Of a stretch of 64,000 nt of DNA, positions 14,101 to 23,544 are shown piece after piece. The translations under genes were made by a program, and so were the position numbers. Under the pieces are notes generated by a model, which was not told the origin of the DNA, did no database searches, and worked only from the letters and a program-made list of their open reading frames with translations. Numbering within the stretch: the stretch's first letter is position 1; the number at the start of each line of letters is the position of its first letter. Location: the NCBI GenBank assembly GCA_035048485.1, contig CM068581.1, forward strand, positions 12,482,864-12,546,863, in the 5' to 3' direction. This DNA comes from Pteria penguin. Taxonomy: Eukaryota > Mollusca > Bivalvia > Pterioida > Pteriidae.

Positions 14101-16825
14101 AAGCATGTGATTTGAACAATATTCTTTAACAATAGTTAAAGCAAAAGGATTACAAGTGAACAAGCCAAAGGTAAAACAGTGATATCTACTCAATACTCAA
14201 AAAACAAAGTTGCACTTTGAGTTATCATAACTGAAATTCTATAACCGAAACATCAACATATGTCCGTAGTCACTTGCTCTTTATGGTAATATTTAAGAAT
14301 TTCAAAGCGTAATTGAAAACTTGGATTTAGTCTATTCTAAAAACATTCACCTTTGCTGCTGGTTTAGAGTACATGTATAAGTGTTTCACAAACAAATTCC
14401 TTTAAAACGTACCAGTATCTGTTTCTTGCCATACTATTCCATCCAAAGTCACATGTGTGCCTGGGTCACATGGTCCAAGACAGTCCTGATCCATCTCCGT
14501 GGCAACATTCCTCATATCGGCTCCAACACATCTATCTGTTGTCCCCTCACTCAAATTACCTTCTCCCTAAAATTACAGACATTAATTTACATAAAATCAC
14601 TAATTATAAGTTACATATGATAACTACAATAAAATATTCTAAGGGTAGACACCTTGACAAATAATCCCTGCTGAAGATATTGTTTCTGTTAAATTGGCCA
14701 AATAAAGAAATATAGTAAAATAGTAATATGTAAACTTTATGGTTCATTTTTAAAAGAGAAAATCTGGTTTAAAAACTAAAGTTACTACAATTAATTTGTA
14801 AAGTCTTTTTCACTTTCAATGTTTCATCATAACTGAGTTATGAAATATGATAGAAGACTTCAAGATGGCTACATGGACAAATATATAATTAGCAGGCATC
14901 ACAATACAATGCATGTTCAAGCTCCTGATAATACATTACCACAGCCATGCTTACTAAGGTGGTCAGTTATAAACAAGATGAGAATATCCAGTTATTACAA
15001 GGTGGTCCAAAACCAAACTAAAGACTATAATAATTGTGCCACTTGTTACCATTGGGTTTGTTTTATGTAAAAACAGACAAGTAATTTTGGTAGCATTATT
15101 ATTGGCAGTTAGGTTTCTGAAATAGTATGATTTATGTACTACTAAATAATATTATCATGAGCTGTTAAAGGTTTCACATGGTATAATCTATATACTAGTA
15201 AGTAATTTTTGTGCAAACTTAAGTTGGGGGCACTTAAAGCTTAAACAATCTTTTTTTTCAACTTGTTACTTCCTCTAGTGTAAATTACAGGTATCAATAT
15301 TATGTAAGTAATGCATATTTACAAAATTATACATCTTGCTGCCTCAAAAAAGAAATACAAAGCCAAGATTACATTATCTATGTGAAAAACACAAGAAATT
15401 TCAAGAAATACATTAAAGCTATAACACCAAACTGGGACATTTTATCTATATTGTATTGGTCAGTATTATGTGGTGGAAGAAATTTGTTTTCTGGAGAAAA
15501 GCACATTACTTGACAGATATATTGACACACCTTGCCTACTGTAGATCAAACCTAAAACAACTACAGTCACTTCAAATGCAACAAAAGTAGAATGAGAGGC
15601 CTAATTAGATGAGAGGCCTAAATGTACCATTTATTTCATTTACATTGAAATCAAGAACACTTTGTTAATTTCATTTTTCATTCTATGTCTATCTGAAATT
15701 TCTTTTTGGAAAAAAACTACCTTCCATGAATTTACTTTGCCAACCATTAACCCACCTCAGGATAGACCTGAGAAAAAAACAAGAACATTTTAGGAAACAC
15801 TAAGAAATCCTTCCAGATCACTCTGACAACAGAAAGGTCTGGTTAAAAAACAAACATTTGTAGGAGACCTTGAATACTTTGTCCCACCAAATTTCATCAT
15901 AATTCTTTCAATAGTTCTAAAGAAGAAGTGGAAAGTGTATAAAGTTTATGATGCATGATACACTATGACAATATCTCTCAAACTCATTATGAAGCTTCAG
16001 TAAATTTAACTAAAAAGTATAGCTTATTTAACTTATTTACTGCCTATGTATAGTCAATATGTTATGAAGGGAATTTGAATATTTAAAGTTCAGACAAATT
16101 TTATGAATGAGTACTTTATTACGTATGAATAATTAAATGTGAATTTAGGTAATTCAGAAAAAAAGAATTAAGAATTGAGAAAAATAGAAAATGCAGAAAT
16201 GTGTATTAATCAGTTGTTTCTCGACCCTTATTTAGTGAGAACCAGGTGTAGCCAATAGGAGTAACTATAATGCATGTATATACAAGAGCATTCTTAGAGG
16301 GGAACAAATCCATGATGTGAAGGCATACACACGTGCTACATCTACTCTGCAGTACAGACATGGTAAAGCTACCTTGTCTTTTTCAGATTTGATTTTTTTC
16401 ACTGGCACTCCAATCCCATCTTCAACTTTGGCATTGAATTCATAGGGGTCTGGCAGTGCATCTAAGGTGACCTGAGAGAAAGCTGTATCCAGAGTTGTAC
16501 TAACCGCGGCTAAACCGTCGCTACATTTGCCAGACTTGACTTCTTTCCTTTCCTTACGAAAGTTTCCCTTTGCCTTGGGAGATTTATCCTTGTCCAGCTT
16601 CATCTTCTCTGAGTTTGTTGCACCATTAGCAGAGGTTGCTGTAGCAGGATTGTCTACAGCATTGTTGGAGGCTCCCTTATCGGATGTTGGTTTCTCTCCT
16701 CCTTTCACTATCTCATGCTTGCTACTATCAGTCTTAGTACTGCTGGTGGCAGAGGAATTTTTTGTACGTTTGATTTTCATTTTCAAGCCCTTGTCGACAG
16801 TTGAGTGGTGTTCTAATCCACTCAT
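5032..16825 (-). CDS. ZNF609: ZNF608/ZNF609 (scribbler/brakeless) homologue, spliced gene
   Basis: Five exons join in frame: 16825-16373, 14566-14413, 11749-11662, 9156-5690 and 5126-5032. The total is 4257 nt, or 1418 residues plus TGA. Human ZNF609 is about 1.4 kilo-residues from memory. Visible landmarks are the '[10 protein letters not shown]' and 'KHEIVK' words near the N-terminus, '[12 protein letters not shown]' at exon 1's end, and 'CLGPCDPGT' with '[10 protein letters not shown]' in exon 2. Exon 3 carries the conserved block '[20 protein letters not shown]', ending DWAPPR. Exon 4 carries a single C2H2 finger starting CPDPNC (residue ~346) with '[10 protein letters not shown]'. A long Ser/Thr/Pro/Gln-rich region follows, with His-rich '[20 protein letters not shown]'. 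The family comprises nuclear transcriptional co-regulators. The vertebrate N-terminal block with DEWDIGVGNL was not found. A TAG lies in frame 18 nt upstream of ATG 16825, so this start fits either the true start or a shorter isoform. Confidence 0.92.
5237..5511 (+). mobile_element. tRNA-derived SINE, family 1, well-preserved copy in last ZNF intron
   Basis: The tRNA-like head has A box 'TGGCCTAGCGGT' and B box 'GGTTCGAGTCCC'. The body includes 'TCTTTCGGATGAGACAG' and 'GGTGGGTCCGTTGCAAAGG'-like words and 'CATCAGGCAGATGCTGTCAC'. The tail is ATCAATCAAT. The layout resembles molluscan SINEs such as the V-SINE RUDI, but that name needs a library comparison. Confidence 0.85.
5690..9156 (-). CDS. 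ZNF609: ZNF608/609-like exon 4, large exon with C2H2 finger
   Basis: The acceptor is TTTGCAG|ATTAAA and the donor CACAG|GTAAGT; the exon is 3467 nt with no internal stop. It begins with basic RGRG/KRKGRP-type (AT-hook-like) motifs. The finger (C-x4-C...H) starts near 8816, and about 1000 low-complexity residues follow. These include Ser/Thr runs near 8200-8400, a Lys-rich [13 protein letters not shown] near 7900, and Gln/Arg-rich coiled segments '[18 protein letters not shown]' near 6540. Tyr/Met/Pro-rich [22 protein letters not shown] patches lie near 7290. Long single exons here are typical of the family. Confidence 0.95.
9157..9627. other. ZNF intron 4, unique part
   Basis: AT-rich intron sequence with no further exon recognised. 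Poly-T at about 9200 and scattered TATA-like words only. Confidence 0.6.
9628..9885 (+). mobile_element. Diverged tRNA-derived SINE, family 1
   Basis: The copy keeps 'AGCGGATGAGATGCTCAG' in the head, then 'ATGACGAAACAGTGAAAACC', 'GGTGGGTCCGTTGCAAAAGT', 'GCATCAGGCAGATGCC' and 'GTGGAGTGACGTAACAC'. The tail has lost its ATCA repeats. It sits in the ZNF intron between exons 4 and 3. Confidence 0.75.
10060..10540 (+). mobile_element. Pearl-like element with about three cores of roughly 140 bp
   Basis: Core words 'AAAATCAGTCTGTGCTCA' and 'GGTCACCAAATTT' recur (10170 and 10317; 10212 and 10350). They are followed by a CAGACAGACAGACAGA run at 10471-10490 and an end with 'TAGACCGTACTTGCTTTGCA'. A similar end follows the related element at 13310-13360. 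Confidence 0.6.
10620..11300 (+). mobile_element. Pearl-like element with about four cores of roughly 185 bp
   Basis: The phrases 'TTTACTAAAGTTAT' and 'AAACTGCCATTAT' recur at about 10865, 11036 and 11203. The units end at 'GGATGAACAGACGGACATT' and a weak hairpin, 'CCATCTATGATGGGCATAT'. A few ATCA repeats follow at 11291. It lies in the ZNF intron. Confidence 0.6.
11310..11661. other. ZNF intron, no feature
   Basis: AT-rich intron between the pearl-like element and exon 3; nothing further is recognised. Confidence 0.6.
11662..11749 (-). CDS. ZNF609: ZNF608/609-like exon 3
   Basis: The exon is 88 nt, with acceptor CTGTAG|GTGTGT and donor CCAAG|GTGAGT. Together with exon 2's last base it encodes '[20 protein letters not shown]' followed by ATKHDWAPP and two bases of Arg. 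This is among the most conserved stretches of the family and confirms the gene call. Confidence 0.95.
12014..12475. repeat. GGTATGATATAGAGA-type satellite
   Basis: About 30 units of 14-20 bp built on 'GAGAGGTATGATATA' with GATACA and GATATG variants and interposed ATATATAGA stretches. A segment of about 110 bp appears duplicated: 12079-12166 and 12202-12288 share the same variant order. The unit lacks stops on the minus strand, which gives several overlapping Ile/Ser/Tyr/His-rich open frames that are not genes. It is located in the ZNF intron between exons 2 and 3. Confidence 0.9.
12480..12984. other. ZNF intron, no feature
   Basis: AT-rich unique sequence; no exon or repeat recognised. Confidence 0.55.
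12985..13365 (+). mobile_element. Pearl-like element, two cores
   Basis: Two units of about 150 bp share 'GGTCAAAAGTCA', 'TTGAAAGCTCTG' and 'GAACCTATGTGTGAA' (around 13028 and 13180). They end at 'CATTCAGACAGACATCCATT' and a TTGCTTTGTATTCCAG end. The core type matches 3340-3945 and 34290-34460. Confidence 0.6.
13370..14412. other. ZNF intron, no feature
   Basis: AT-rich. Short 'GACTTTGTGACCTTGACTGT' words near 14000 hint at one very old pearl-like fragment. Nothing else is supported. Confidence 0.5.
14413..14566 (-). CDS. ZNF609: ZNF608/609-like exon 2
   Basis: The exon is 154 nt, with acceptor TTTTAG|GGAGAA and donor ACTG|GTACGT. It enters in phase 0 and leaves one base. It encodes '[20 protein letters not shown]', then IVWQETDT and the first base of Gly, a conserved block that precedes the [10 protein letters not shown] segment in ZNF608/609 proteins. 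Confidence 0.93.
14567..16372. other. ZNF intron 1 of the visible CDS
   Basis: About 1.8 kb of AT-rich intron. Near 15815-15950 it carries an old copy of an interspersed repeat ('TTTGTAGGAGACCTTGAATA', 'AATTTCATCATAATTCTTTC') that recurs at 34.0, 39.3, 44.8, 45.1 and 60.7 kb. No coding exon was seen. Confidence 0.55.
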
Positions 16826-16940
16826 TTTCCGTCCAAAATTCAACTAGTGCTTCAAAGAACCAACTATAAAAGGGGAGACAACAGGTGTTGGTTTCCACAA
16901 GCTTGCTCCCATTGATATGATCCATGTACAGATTGCCTAT
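16373..16940 (-). CDS. ZNF609: ZNF608/609-like exon 1 of the visible CDS, with 5'UTR part
   Basis: The donor AAG|GTAGCT sits at 16373. Upstream, 'TATTTCAG|ATAGGC' makes 16940 a plausible acceptor, so 16826-16940 would be 5'UTR; another AG lies just before 16843. Coding starts at ATG 16825 ([12 protein letters not shown]) and gives 151 residues. The segment is Lys/Ser/Thr-rich with basic runs, consistent with a nuclear protein. An acceptor upstream means at least one more 5' exon exists; it was not recognised between 17 and 42 kb. Confidence 0.8.
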
Positions 16941-17844
16941 CTGAAATATAATATTCAAGATGATTAATGATTGACATTGTATCAAGATCATGTTTATTAA
17001 TATTGTGACTGTACCATGTGCTGGTGAAGGAGCAATACCTAAGTATTTTGCAATATGATTCCCTACTTTTTAATTTGGTATTTCGATAAAGAAATGTGAA
17101 TTCTTTTTATCAAGAAATTGCTCTATTGCAAGGAAGTAAAATAAATAAGGAAATTAATCATCTCTGTATGAAGGCAATAGCTTTTTGTTTGTTAGTCTAG
17201 TGTCAACATATATTTAGACAATTACCTGTTTCTATGGTGACCTTCTCTGCATTTTAATACAACGATTAATTATTTCCTATGCTGGTAGACATAGGGTGGG
17301 GAGACTTTGTACAAAATGTATTCCAATAGATTCAGTGATCTATGGTCATTTTTATAGATGATATTTATTAGTACACTAAAGCTCTTGAAAGATTCTACTG
17401 AATGAAGTCATTAAGAATAATCCGTTTACACTAGTCGTGCATCATACTATCATTGTGAAAGAAATGACAATATAGTAAACAAATGGAGATACTGATGAAC
17501 AGACTATGACCAATGCAATGGAAACAAAAGATTACTTACTTAGCATATCTTTAAAAGTATATGGACCACAAAAATTGGTTTTCAATAGTGATTTTACTCT
17601 TATCCAAGACCTGATTTAATATCACTTTGACGACTTTTATAGATATACCATAACTAATAGAAAATAATGTGAATATCTGTAGAATATTTATGGTAACTTT
17701 GATCTTTGTCTTGATATACATATGTACATATAATAGCATACTTTAAAGATACACTTTATCCCTGTGTTAACCAATGCCTAATGTGCTTCTAAATATGGAC
17801 ATGATGGGGATGTTGTTTTTTTCTTATATTAATGTCGTGATGAT
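16941..17844. other. Upstream of visible ZNF exons; intron or 5' flank
   Basis: AT-rich; no exon recognised. If the 16940 acceptor is right this is intron. I searched for codons of a DEWDIGVGNL-type N-terminal exon on the minus strand here and through 42 kb and did not see one. Confidence 0.5.
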
Positions 17845-18060
17845 TTCTCTTATATGGTGATGACATCTGCCTGATAGATTACACAGAAATTTTAAGCTAT
17901 GTCCATTCAAAGTAGCGAGTGATTCTTATATCATCTTTAATGTGCCAATCATGTCTACCGTGACACAGACATTGATTTTTTCTGTCTTCTCCAAAAGACA
18001 GGACACTGATGCACCACTGATACATACCTGGGTTCTCTCGTCATGCCAGCGAAATTATAT
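17845..18060 (-). mobile_element. Old SINE, family 1, minus orientation
   Basis: The plus strand shows 'GGTGATGACATCTGCCTGAT', 'CTTTAATGTGCCAATCATG' and 'TTCTCCAAAAGACAGGACAC', which is the reverse of the family-1 body. The tRNA-like head is badly eroded near 18040. Confidence 0.6.
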
Positions 18061-18084
18061 GTATACCAGCTCTGGGAGTAATAT

Positions 18085-18346
18085 GAACAAACTGTGTATG
18101 TGAAACACTAATGCCCCCGGCGACACCAAAGTCCAAAAAGTTACTTCAGCGTGAAGGTCAGTCAAGGTCAAAAGGCCATCGACCTAAGTGTAATTTGAAA
18201 GGGCTTCATTAGCTGAGTGTGCATGTCAAATATTAAGTCTCTATCCCTCACGGTTCAAAAGTTATGGCCAAGGTTAAAGTTGACAATAAACAGACAGGAC
18301 AAAAACTATATGCCCCCGATCTATTGATCTGGGGGCATTAAAAGTT
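18085..18346 (+). mobile_element. Short pearl-like element with terminal hairpin
   Basis: It starts near 'AACACTAATGCCCCCGG', runs through 'AAAGTCCAAAAAGTTACTTC', 'GGTCAAAAGGCCATCG', 'GAAAGGGCTTCATTAGCTGA' and 'CATGTCAAATATTAAGTCTC', and then 'AAAAGTTATGGCCAAGGTTA'. It ends in a hairpin, TGCCCCCGATC facing GATCTGGGGGCA. Sister copies lie at 43410-43655 and 63450-63660. Confidence 0.75.
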
Positions 18347-18396
18347 GTAGGCAATGTGAGAAGATGGTATACAGACATGGGTGGTAATACCCAAAA

Positions 18397-19470
18397 GAGA
18401 GTACAGTGGCTTTACTATTATCAAACCTCTACCACTGATTACATAGTTACCATACAACAAAGAGAGTACAGTGACTTTACTATTATCACACCACTACCAC
18501 TGATTACATAGTTACCATACAACAAAGAGAGTACTGTGGCTTTACTATTATCACACCACTACCACTGATTACATAGTTACCATACAACAAAGAGAGTACA
18601 GTGACTTTACTACTATTACACCTCTACCACTGATTACATAGTTACCATACAACAAAGAGAGTACAGTGGCTTTACTATTATCACACCACTACCACTGATT
18701 ACATAGTTACCATACAACAAAGAGAGTACAGTGGCTTTACTACTATCACACCTCTACCACTGATTACATAGTTACCTTACAACAAAGAGAGTACAATGGC
18801 TTTACTATCATCACGCCACTACTGATTACATAGTTACCATACAACAAAGAGAGTACAATGGCTTTACTATTTTCACACCTCTACCACTGATTACATAGTT
18901 ACCATACAACAAAGAGAGTACAGTGGCTTTACTATTATCACACCACTACCACTGATTACATAGTTACCATACAACAAAGAGAGTACAATGGCTTTACTAT
19001 TATCACACCTCTACCACTGATTACATAGTTACCATACAACAAAGAGAGTACAATGGCTTTACTACTATTACACCACTACCACTGATTACATAGTTACCAT
19101 ACAACAAAGAGAGTACAGTGGCTTTACTACTATTACACCACTACCACTGATTACATAGTTACCATACAACAAAGAGAGTACAGTGGCTTTACTATTATCA
19201 CACCTCTACCACTGATTACATAGTTACCATACAACAAAGAGAGTACAATGGCTTTACTATTATCACACCACTACCACTGATTACATAGTTGCCATACAAC
19301 AAAGAGAGTACAGTGGCTTTACTACTATCACACCTCTACCACTGATTACATAGTTACCATACAACAAAGAGAGTACAGTGGCTTTACTATTATCACACCA
19401 CTACCACTGATTACATAGTTACCATACAACAAAGAGAGTACTGTGGCTTTACTATTATCACACCACTATT
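18397..19470. repeat. 65-bp minisatellite, about 16.5 copies
   Basis: Unit landmarks are 'GAGAGTACAGTGGCTTTACT', ATTATCACACC(A/T)CTACCACT and 'GATTACATAGTTACCATACA'. Successive unit starts at 18397, 18462 and 18527 are exactly 65 bp apart. Variants include ACAGTGG/ACAATGG/ACTGTGG and ATTATCACA/ACTATTACA. One unit near 18808 is shortened by a small deletion. No ORF is maintained. Confidence 0.95.
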
Positions 19471-20408
19471 AAACATTGGTTATATAGCTACCATATGCTC
19501 TTATACAGTGTTGCCATATCTGCCTATATAAGTATATTCTATACAACTAAAACTGTCCTTTTGGAACAAATAAAATTGTTTACATGCTACATGTTACAGT
19601 AGAACAACCCCCCCTCCCTCGACCTTCAAACTGAAGCTTTTAGTTTGACCTTCAAACCAAAAGGGGACATCCTTCACTCATGGAAAATCTGTGCCTGATG
19701 TTTAATGATGATGTGTGTAAAGGAAACCATATTCAGTCATCCAGAAATTGAAACCGTTATAACTTATACCAGTTTAATTATTACGCTTCCTTGTGTACGA
19801 TTGCAGAATTTTGTACAAAATCTGGATCGAAAACAGTAAGAGGGGATGATCTTAATGGGGGACAATCTGCTATATAGTAAAACATCCCCCTGGGGGATGT
19901 TTCACTACATAGCAGATTATGGGGGGATCTGCTATGGGGGATGATCTACTATAAGACAGCGACACAGGAACTATATTTGAATATACCAGCACACGAATAC
20001 TAACCGCTATTATCCATAGCTACCACATAATCCTATACAGTGTCGGCACATCTGTCGATAGACTATACTAGTAACAGTTACTTTGTCTTTTATATGAGCT
20101 AGATTACTAAAGAGTAATGCTCCCTTTGTCCGATACATCGCTAAGTGGGAGAAGCATAAGTATCTGTAGGAAAATTTCTGACATTGTATTTGCCTGCTCC
20201 TCAAGGTCCATTCACACAACATCCCTCTAAATAAAGTCTTATCCTCGGACATAAATTAGATGATTTTCATTTCTTTTATTAGTTCTAGGATACTTCTATC
20301 TCTTTTGTAATCAGGGTGGAATGGGGAAAGGAGTATATAATCAAACTTTGATAAAGAACAAAAGCATTCTCAACGAAATGCAAGTTCCTTATGTAATATA
20401 CCACAAAC
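19471..20408. other. Noncoding spacer with hairpin
   Basis: Contains the foldback listed separately at 19864-19917 and short 'GATCTGCTATGGGGGATGAT' repeats just after it. No gene is seen. Confidence 0.55.
19864..19917. repeat. Near-perfect 26-bp-arm hairpin
   Basis: The left arm begins AATCTGCTATATAGTAAAAC and runs to ATCCCC. The right arm is its complement with two mismatches (GTTTCAC and CTACATAG). Almost no loop separates them. Extra half-arms ('GATCTGCTATGGGGGATGAT') follow to about 19950. Confidence 0.85.
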
Positions 20409-20409
20409 A

Positions 20410-20410
20410 C

Positions 20411-20440
<30 letters not shown>
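20410..20440. repeat. Poly-C run followed by poly-A
   Basis: About 22 C then 9 A on the plus strand. The short frames crossing it are artefacts of the homopolymer. Confidence 0.9.
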
Positions 20441-20444
<4 letters not shown>

Positions 20445-20449
20445 CGAAG

Positions 20450-21939
20450 GTGCTTGACCAACTTGAGCTTTTATCAATGTATTCGAGGAGTCTAAGCAAG
20501 TTTGTATACATGTCCGCGTCAGCATCGTCATCAGTGACATGTAAACACTGCCATATCATGTATGTATACAGTAACAAATGAGGCCAACACATGCCAACTA
20601 ACCCTCCACGTGTTCCATCCCTCTCAGTTTAGAATTCTACATTTACCTGTAATCATTCTCCGTGTATTGTTACCACAACTGTGCATCAGTTTGCTGGTCT
20701 GTTATGGTTACACCTAGATTCTAAACAGAGGATAAATGATTCCTTCATTTTATATGACTGAGGTACTATTCTACCAATTGTTCAAACTGATTCATTCTTA
20801 AGTCTATCACCCCCTTCCTTTTTCTCCCTAACTGAAAGTGAAATGCATCTCGATGGGCCTACGTTCAAAAGGAATGCACCTCACTCTATTTCCTAAATGC
20901 ACGAACAAGTCCATATACACATTATGTATATGATCTGTATTTCACGCCAGAACGGACCTCGATTAAATCTACGTCTCAGTGACCTATAATAAAGGAGGTT
21001 TTACCTTCTTGACTCACTAGTATGTTACAAGTGTTTACTCGTGGTCTAGTCATTCCATACCAACTTTATAATTTAGTATCAGCGAGCAACTATTAGACAA
21101 GACGTATGTGATCATTAAACATGCATGCTATGTATGCATCAAACTGCCTATCAGATATCGATAGGGATTACAACAGACATACACTCATTCGGAATAACAG
21201 GTGTACGCAGTTGTCTCTGGACGTTCGCCACTGCTTATACACTGACACCATAGGGCGTTCTCCACTCTGGTTTCGCTACAGTGCATACCTTGTGTAACAA
21301 CCAACAGAGGGTAATTTCCACCCTGGTTTCGTTACCTCGCTGGTAATCGGATAGAAGTTATCACACATTCGTTATGTAAATCATTTCGTATGACTGTAAA
21401 CCTACCAGCTAATATCTGGCAGTTCTTATACGTATTAATCTTGTCGAAATCCAGTCTACTGTATTACAGTTCTGGACCTAGTTTACTTCATTAAATGCAT
21501 TTGTTTGTATGTAATTGTTTGTTATTTTAAGGCTACAACGGAATTATTTCACCTAAATATTGTGATGGCCGGGGTTTACATCTGGAGGAGAATTATTCCT
21601 ATTAATTTTCCTGAATGAGTTTAAAACCTCCCACCTATTCAAAGTACACTGTCTACTTGTCTCAACAGGGTGACGCAGTTTCTGTCTAACTTTTCACCCA
21701 TTCCACCTACCAAGCCCCGTCATGCTTTCTATAAATTATAATACTTGAATCAACTTCCAGCCGACTTCAATAAAAAGTACCGATGGTATCCTATCGGCAA
21801 TGTTCACTTACTTCACATGCTTGTCAAGTCTCCCATTCATTTTTGTTTTCTTATCTGTGTAACATATTATTGTTCATTCCATCTGTAAAGGAAGTAACGA
21901 GTATTAAGATCTTTCTTCGTATCATATAACATTGAACGC
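20450..21939. other. Noncoding, no gene recognised
   Basis: Unique sequence. A short internal duplication is visible around 21250-21345, where the CCACTCTGGTTTCGCTAC and CCACCCTGGTTTCGTTAC phrases occur 70 bp apart. Confidence 0.5.
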
Positions 21940-22165
21940 AAAAATAGTCGTATTGCTGCAAGGGCAAATTTAATCAAATAAATGTGAACACCAAAAAAAA
22001 AAGTCACAGACGGAAAGGACCCCAGTAGTCGCATAAAATTCAGCGGAAATAGTCGGATTGCTGTTGGAGAAAGCAAAATTAATCATACAACAATGAGCGC
22101 GTAGTCGCAAAACAGCGAGCACTAAAATAGTCGCATTAGTAAAAAAGAAATATAATCGCATACCA
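21940..22165. repeat. Cluster of six TAGTCGCA-type words
   Basis: AATAGTCGTATTGC, AGTAGTCGCATAAA, AATAGTCGGATTGC, CGTAGTCGCAAAAC, AATAGTCGCATTAG and ATAATCGCATACC lie in about 210 bp, separated by AT-rich spacers of 10-70 bp. It is not a regular tandem repeat and may be a decayed dispersed element. Confidence 0.5.
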
Positions 22166-23432
22166 GTGATGAAATAGTGTACAAAATTGAGTTGGAAACA
22201 CATCTAAAATATGTACATACAACGCAAAATTCGCTTTATCTGCCTCATGGTCAAATATTCCTATGCCTCTTTTTTAACATGTATTATTGCCATTATAATT
22301 CCCAGTGATACATTTTGTAGTGCCTTTTGCAATGTTTCGAATTCCGTATTCAATTCAGCATTGGCAAACTGTGCGACGTAATAACAAGCGAGTAGAATAT
22401 GCGTATGATAGCAAACATTGATTGAATACACGCTACTATCGAGTTCCAGCTAAACATGCTAGCTCATTTACACAACTCTACGGACTCGACACTCGGTTAC
22501 CAGCCGCGGAGTTAAGTGATAACACACGGCTATTTAACCAAAAAAAAAAAAAAAAAAAGAAAAAAGAAAAGTCATCAATTTATCCTAGAGTTTTATTCCG
22601 GTTGTTTTTATGCAGCTTATTGTACAGTGTTTTATCAATCATTAAAAATAAAGAGTTTGATGTGCATTATATAACGATTATGCCAATTACAGATCAAATA
22701 GTTATATTTACATACAATTATGTACCACGATATCCGAGTGTTGATGGTCTCAACTTTAAAGTGAATATACATGTATAATACCAGTCCAATCCGTACAATA
22801 CTTTATCCGTCCCTGATCTTCACACATTCGTTAACCCTAAGAAGTCTGTAGTACACGTTTACTCAAGCTGATACTAAGAAACATGTTGTAATACCATCAT
22901 ACACTAAGCTGTTCACACGGATCGGGCATGAACTAACTCCCTATGAATACACGCAGCATAAACCTCGTGTTACTCGGTAGATGTGGACGCTAAATACATG
23001 TATTTATAGATTACGTAGTACACGGAAAATGATAAAAAAAATTCTTTTTAACTGGAATGTATAGTATACGGAAAACTGTTATTTCAATAATTCATTGGAA
23101 TTCACTTGTGATCAATTAAAGAAAGTTTTTTCAAGACAGACACACGTCTTCGTGGTAAATTCATTTAATACGCTTCTTAGCGACATCCTTCCTCTGTATC
23201 CAATTCCATAAAAGGAGAAAAGGAGTCGATACTTTATACGCTGGTTAAACGTGAAAAAATGGAAAATAAGGCGGGCTTCTTTATGTCAAAGTCCTTGGCA
23301 GCCTTTGTACAGCTTACACAGTAATTCTCCAAGCAGTCATAATTTACAATACATTTTATGCATGAAGCTTACATGTATAGTTCGTCTAGTTCTTGAGACA
23401 CATGTGTCTGTTGAAATCATTACCTTATCATT
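22166..23432. other. Noncoding, no gene recognised
   Basis: AT-rich, with a poly-A tract of about 18 at 22540. The open frame running through the poly-A has no recognisable domain. Confidence 0.5.
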
Positions 23433-23544
23433 AAACCTGAGCCCGAGTCCTTACATTAGTAAACCTGAGCCCGAGTCCTTACATTAGTAAACCTGAGCCC
23501 GAGTCCTTACATTAGTAAACCTGAGCCCGAGTCCTTACATTAGT
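23433..23544. repeat. 28-bp repeat, four perfect copies
   Basis: Units 23433-23460, 23461-23488, 23489-23516 and 23517-23544 are identical: AAACCTGAGCCCGAGTCCTT plus ACATTAGT. The GC-rich core stands out in AT-rich flanks. The absence of any change between copies suggests recent expansion. Confidence 0.95.

Noticed and set aside
16734..16991. 85-codon frame containing QIGNLYMDHINGS, reminiscent of the ZNF609 N-terminal block
   Set aside because: It is out of frame with the following exon sequence and the resemblance is limited to IGNL-type residues; more likely 5'UTR.
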